Source of the DNA: Tetradesmus obliquus
Taxonomy: Eukaryota; Chlorophyta; Chlorophyceae; Sphaeropleales; Scenedesmaceae
DNA length: 64,000 nt
NCBI GenBank assembly: GCA_030272155.1
Contig: CP126204.1
Coordinates: forward strand, 496,001 to 560,000
Reading direction: 5' to 3'
Below, piece by piece: positions 60,360 to 64,000 of this stretch; the first letter of the stretch is position 1, and each line of letters opens with the position of its first letter. The notes below the pieces were generated by a model. The model was not told the origin of the DNA and made no database searches. It was given only the letters and a program-made list of their open reading frames with translations. The translations under genes were made by a program, and so were the position numbers.

Positions 60360-61084
60360 CGCTGCACGCTCGTAAGGCAAACGTGATGGTAGCGAGTTTG
60401 ATGCCTATGAATCGGCAATTCGCGCTCAACACACTCGGCGAGGCAGAGCAACCGGTGGAAACAGAATTTGTGTTGTCTTGCTGAATCTGTGCACTACGCG
60501 TCATCACCAGCTGAAGCTAACGTAGCTGGGATCTTTGTAACAAAGTTGTTAAGCGACCCAGTAAGCAGCTGTTCACCAGCTATGCGAATTGAGAAATTTT
60601 TTTTTGTTGAAAAAGAGGATTCAAGACTCCACCTGCGTAAGAGCTCGTAACCAGGGTGCCCTCAGGGCACTGCTCTGTCAAGCCCCCCAGTATACTACAC
60701 GCAAGCAATTGAACAGAGCATGACCCCGGCGGAACAGGAATCTGACTTTGTAATTTCACAAATTTCGCCGACATGATTTTGGCAGTGGTCAGGCAACACC
60801 ACCTCCAAAGCACCATGCCCATTATGCAATCAGCACACACCTGCCAAGGGTGACACGCAGACCACTACGTGACGCGTTGCCCTGACTCAATCTGCAATTC
60901 CTCCTGGTTCAAACCACATAACAGAACAGGTCCAAAACGCCGGCGACCCGCCCAGCACACCGTACCATTCAAAGCATACTGCTCATGCATTGTTGATCCT
61001 TGTAATCGTATTGCCAGCATGATGTACATCTGCCACAGATGGCAGTCAAACATGGTCGAACACCGTCACCACCATCAGCAGCGT
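60360..61084. other. Intergenic region upstream of thioredoxin f
   Basis: About 725 bases between the thioredoxin start and the BAG6-like stop, both on the - strand. Includes a T/A-rich stretch at 60594-60612. No motif assigned. Confidence 0.4.
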
Positions 61085-63875
61085 CTAACTACTGCCAGGC
61101 AGAATGCCCTGCCGCTTCACAGGCGCCCCTGAAAGGTACACCTCACTCAGCGGCCCCCTGCCCCTCGCTGCTGCTGCTGCCTGAGCCCTTGCATCCTCTT
61201 CAAGCACCCGCCTCCACTTAGCAGCCTCGTCAGCAGACAGCTCATGCTCCAAGTCATCCAAGCTGCTGATCACTGTCGCGCCAGCCGCACCCCCGCCCCT
61301 ACTGCGGTTGCCGCCAGCCGCCAGCCCACCACCCAGCCCACCAGGCGGCGCGCCCAGCAGCCCACCAAGCAACTGGCCCAGCCCACCGCCGCCGCCAGCG
61401 CCGCCGCCACCCAACATCGACGATGCAATGCTGTTCATAATCGGCTGCATTGCTGGGTCACTCGCCATCTGCCCAGCCATCTGCAGCAGCCCACCCATGC
61501 CGCCACCAGCACCGCCAGCACCGCCGCCACCACCCAACATCCCACCCACCATCTGCATTAGGCCGCTCAAATCTCCTGCACCGCCAGCACCACCACCAGC
61601 TGGCCCTCCCGCTGCTGCTGCAGCGCGCTGCCCCATGCTGGCAGTGCTGGCTGCTGTAGGGGCTCCACCGCCAGGCGCGGCCCCGCCAAACATGCCACCC
61701 ATCATCTGCATCAGTGCAGCCATGTCTGGCTGCTGCTGCTGCTGCTGCTGCTGCGCTGTGCTGCCAGGGCTGCCCATCTCCCCTGAACTCAACTCAGACA
61801 GCGCTGATAGGTCCGCCAGGGGCTGTGCGCTTGCCCTGCCTGCCTCGGACGGCCTGCAGGAAACAACACACATGGAGCAGAACAGCGACGGCGGTTGCTG
61901 AAAGTCAGTTGCTTTGCAGCGATTGCACGCACCACCGACAGAGCAGCACGTACGCATGCTGGTGTCAAGCAGATCACACGACAAGCTCGGCTGCGATTGG
62001 CTGTAGCACGGGTTCTGCACTTGGCCGTGGCAAGGGTGTGCGCACCAAAAACGCGCCAGCACTGTCGTAAGCTCCAACATGAAACAAACCACTTAGCACA
62101 AACAAAGCTGCGGGGCGCCGCTGTCTCACCTGAGGGGAGCAGGCGTGGGTTTGCGTGAAAGGTTGCGGGCAGCGCCGCTGCTGCTACCGTCACCATCACC
62201 ACCCTCAGCCTGCGCTGCACCACTGCCAGCAAACGGCGACGATGCGCCACCTGCTGCTGCTGCAGCAGCAGAGGAAGATGCTCCGGCACCAGCAGCAGCA
62301 GGCGCTTTGCGCTTAGCTGGCAGGGCACCTGCCTTCAGTCCCATGCCTAGGCCCCTGGGCTGGCTGCTGCTGCCACCAGCAGCAGGAGGAATGCCACCAC
62401 CACTGCTGCTGGGTGCTGCTGCTGCTGGTGCTGCTGCCGGAGGGCTGGCAGCAGCAGCAGGAGCAGCAGCAGCTGCTGCCGCAGCCGCGTGTGCGTCTGC
62501 TGCGGCAGCTGCTGCTTGCGCGGCTTGTGCTGCCTGTGCTGCAGCAGCAGCTGCTGCAGTGCCGCTCGCTGCTGCGCGTGCAGCCGCTCCGATCACATCC
62601 CCAATTGGCTGCAGGTCCAGGTTGAGGTTTGGCAGCAGCACCTGCTGCACTGCATTTGCAATATCAAGCGCATTGGCCTCCCTGCCGGCCTGCTGCTCCA
62701 CCTGCCGCAGCCTCTGCTCAATGCTTCTCACACTGCCATTGATAGCTCCCTGCACAGCCTCGAGCACGCGCCCTACTGTTGCTGACACATGACCGCCTGC
62801 TGCTGCTGTTGCTGCTGCTGTCGCTGCCTCAAATTGCCCGCTGGCCACATGCTGGCGGCCGCCACGCACAGCAGCAGCTACCTCTGAGGACACTTGCTGG
62901 ATGACAGGAGCCAAGGATGAGCTGAGTGCAGCAGCAACCATCTCTGCAACTTGCTGGCCGCTGGGGCCCCGCTGCTGCTGCTCGCTGCCGGCTGCACCAG
63001 TGCTACCTGCAGCATCAGAACAGGCAAGTTATCACGGCTTGGTGAGCAGTAACAGCAGGACCAGGCATGTTGTTCACGTCAAGTGCACCTCATAATACAA
63101 CCCAGCGTTATGCAGCACATGCGCGAACTGTACTTGAACGACTGATGTGGGACACAAGAAGATGAGCAGTGCTGACACAGCGCACAACACAATCAACTGC
63201 ATAACGTGCACAGTGCACAACCTCAGCCCAAAACCTCCAGCCAGTGGTATTTACAACGAAAACACAATGTGCGAATAGCAGCACAGCGCACAGCTGTGTT
63301 GTCTGCCAAGCATGTTCCACAGTTTTCAGGATACCCGCCCACCTGCCGCAGCGCTTGTTGAAGTTTGTGGGTACAGCGTAGGAAAGGCAGGCTCCAAGCG
63401 GCCTACAAGAAAGAGAAAAGAATAAGCATAGTGTCAGCTGAGCAGCGTGCACAAACGTACAAACAACAGCAACATAGACCAGTTGATCGTCCGGCACGAA
63501 AGACGACCGAACCAAAAGCCTCTGCTTTCCTCTCATGCGTGCATTGTCCCGCTACCTGCTAGCCTGCATGCACCACTCATACACAGCTCCCTTCGTATGT
63601 GCAGATACTGCCGAAAAGGGGCTGTCACTACAGCCGTGCTCTGGACAGCAACACCTCGCATGAAATGCCATACTCAAACTGTGGGTTATGAATACAATAA
63701 AAGTACAGCCCAACTGACCTGCGCCTTCGCGACGCAGCACCGCTGCCGTGTTGGCTGTCAGTGCTGCTGGGTTGCCCTGCGCAGCCAGGCTAGCAGCAGA
63801 AGCAGCCCGAGCCAGCTCCACCAGCAGGGCTGCTGCTGCCTGCAGCTGGCCACTGGCGCCAGACAGCAGCTGCTG
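61085..63875 (-). CDS. BAG6/Scythe-like protein, 5' end beyond window
   Basis: Four exons seen: 63875-63719, 63402-63343, 63006-62130 and 61853-61085, ending in TAG; phases close, giving about 620 residues. Visible order: an Ala/Leu helix (LLVELARAASAASLAAQGNP), VAEMVAAALSSSLAPVIQQV, a Gln/Glu helix (SIEQRLRQVEQQAGREANAL), LPNLNLDLQPIGDVIG, a long Ala-rich stretch, DMAALMQMMGGMFGG and other Gly/Met-rich repeats, then the C-terminal LSADEAAKWRRVLEEDARAQ and PLSEVYLSGAPVKRQ. The last motif recalls the plant BAG6-like (ubiquitin-like domain) C-terminus, PFSDAYxxGMPAKR. These proteins chaperone tail-anchored or misfolded proteins. The ubiquitin-like domain should lie right of base 64000. The family call rests on the tail motif and general layout, so it is moderate. 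Confidence 0.62.
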
Positions 63876-64000
63876 CTGCATGCGTGAACAAGTAAGAGCA
63901 GCGGGGAGTCAGGTGCAAGGCAGCAGGTCAGAGAGAGGCGGCACATTTGTGCATTGGAAGCAGCAGCACTGACGGCAAGCATGCTGTGTTCGATGTACTG

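Overview
This window looks like nuclear DNA of a green alga, probably a chlorophycean (a Scenedesmus-type member of the Sphaeropleales would fit, but that is inference). The genes are split into many short exons with GT-AG introns. Coding DNA is GC-rich, CAG/CTG repeats are everywhere, and candidate TGTAA poly(A) signals follow several genes. The recognisable proteins are eukaryotic and partly plant-lineage: a chloroplast thioredoxin f, an IQM-type protein, a mitochondrial Ind1/NUBPL ATPase and the splicing factor ISY1. No rRNA, tRNA, CRISPR or recognisable transposon was seen.

Layout. 1-3511 (-): Ind1/NUBPL-like Fe-S carrier, 3' end off the left edge. 4144-10869 (+): SVOP-like MFS transporter, divergent from it. 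11771-14721 (-): ISY1. 15927-18009 (-): secreted LRR protein with a PAN-like module. 20426-23541 (-): IQM-like protein with a large acidic/poly-Gln insert. 24307-28538 (+): BCL7-domain protein. 29365-53245 (+): five tandem copies, period about 4.86 kb, of an intact gene for a secreted 741-residue Cys-rich (GCC2/GCC3-like) plus PAN-like protein. 53794-55951 (-): F-box/LRR gene with an in-frame TAG. 58793-60359 (-): thioredoxin f. 61085-63875 (-): BAG6/Scythe-like protein, 5' end off the right edge. Exon models were built by hand; codon phase closes across every junction given.

Two things stand out. First, exon ends are repeatedly duplicated into the neighbouring introns. I count about 19 exon-intron junctions in five unrelated genes where a block holding the exon end, the splice site and some intron is tandemly repeated one to five times, often with a period near 90-130 bp. 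Copies of acceptor ends lie upstream of the true exon and copies of donor ends lie downstream, as tandem duplication across the junction predicts. Some copies keep both phase and splice sites and could act as cassette exons; the 93-nt blocks in the BCL7-like gene are the best case. Second, the five-gene array is nearly identical across units but mosaic, which points to gene conversion or unequal exchange, with divergence concentrated at its outer edges.

The single-copy genes are mostly housekeeping or regulatory functions in mitochondrion, chloroplast and nucleus and do not form one pathway. The array probably raises dosage of a secreted or cell-surface Cys-rich protein. Its PAN-like module resembles that of the LRR protein about 12 kb upstream.
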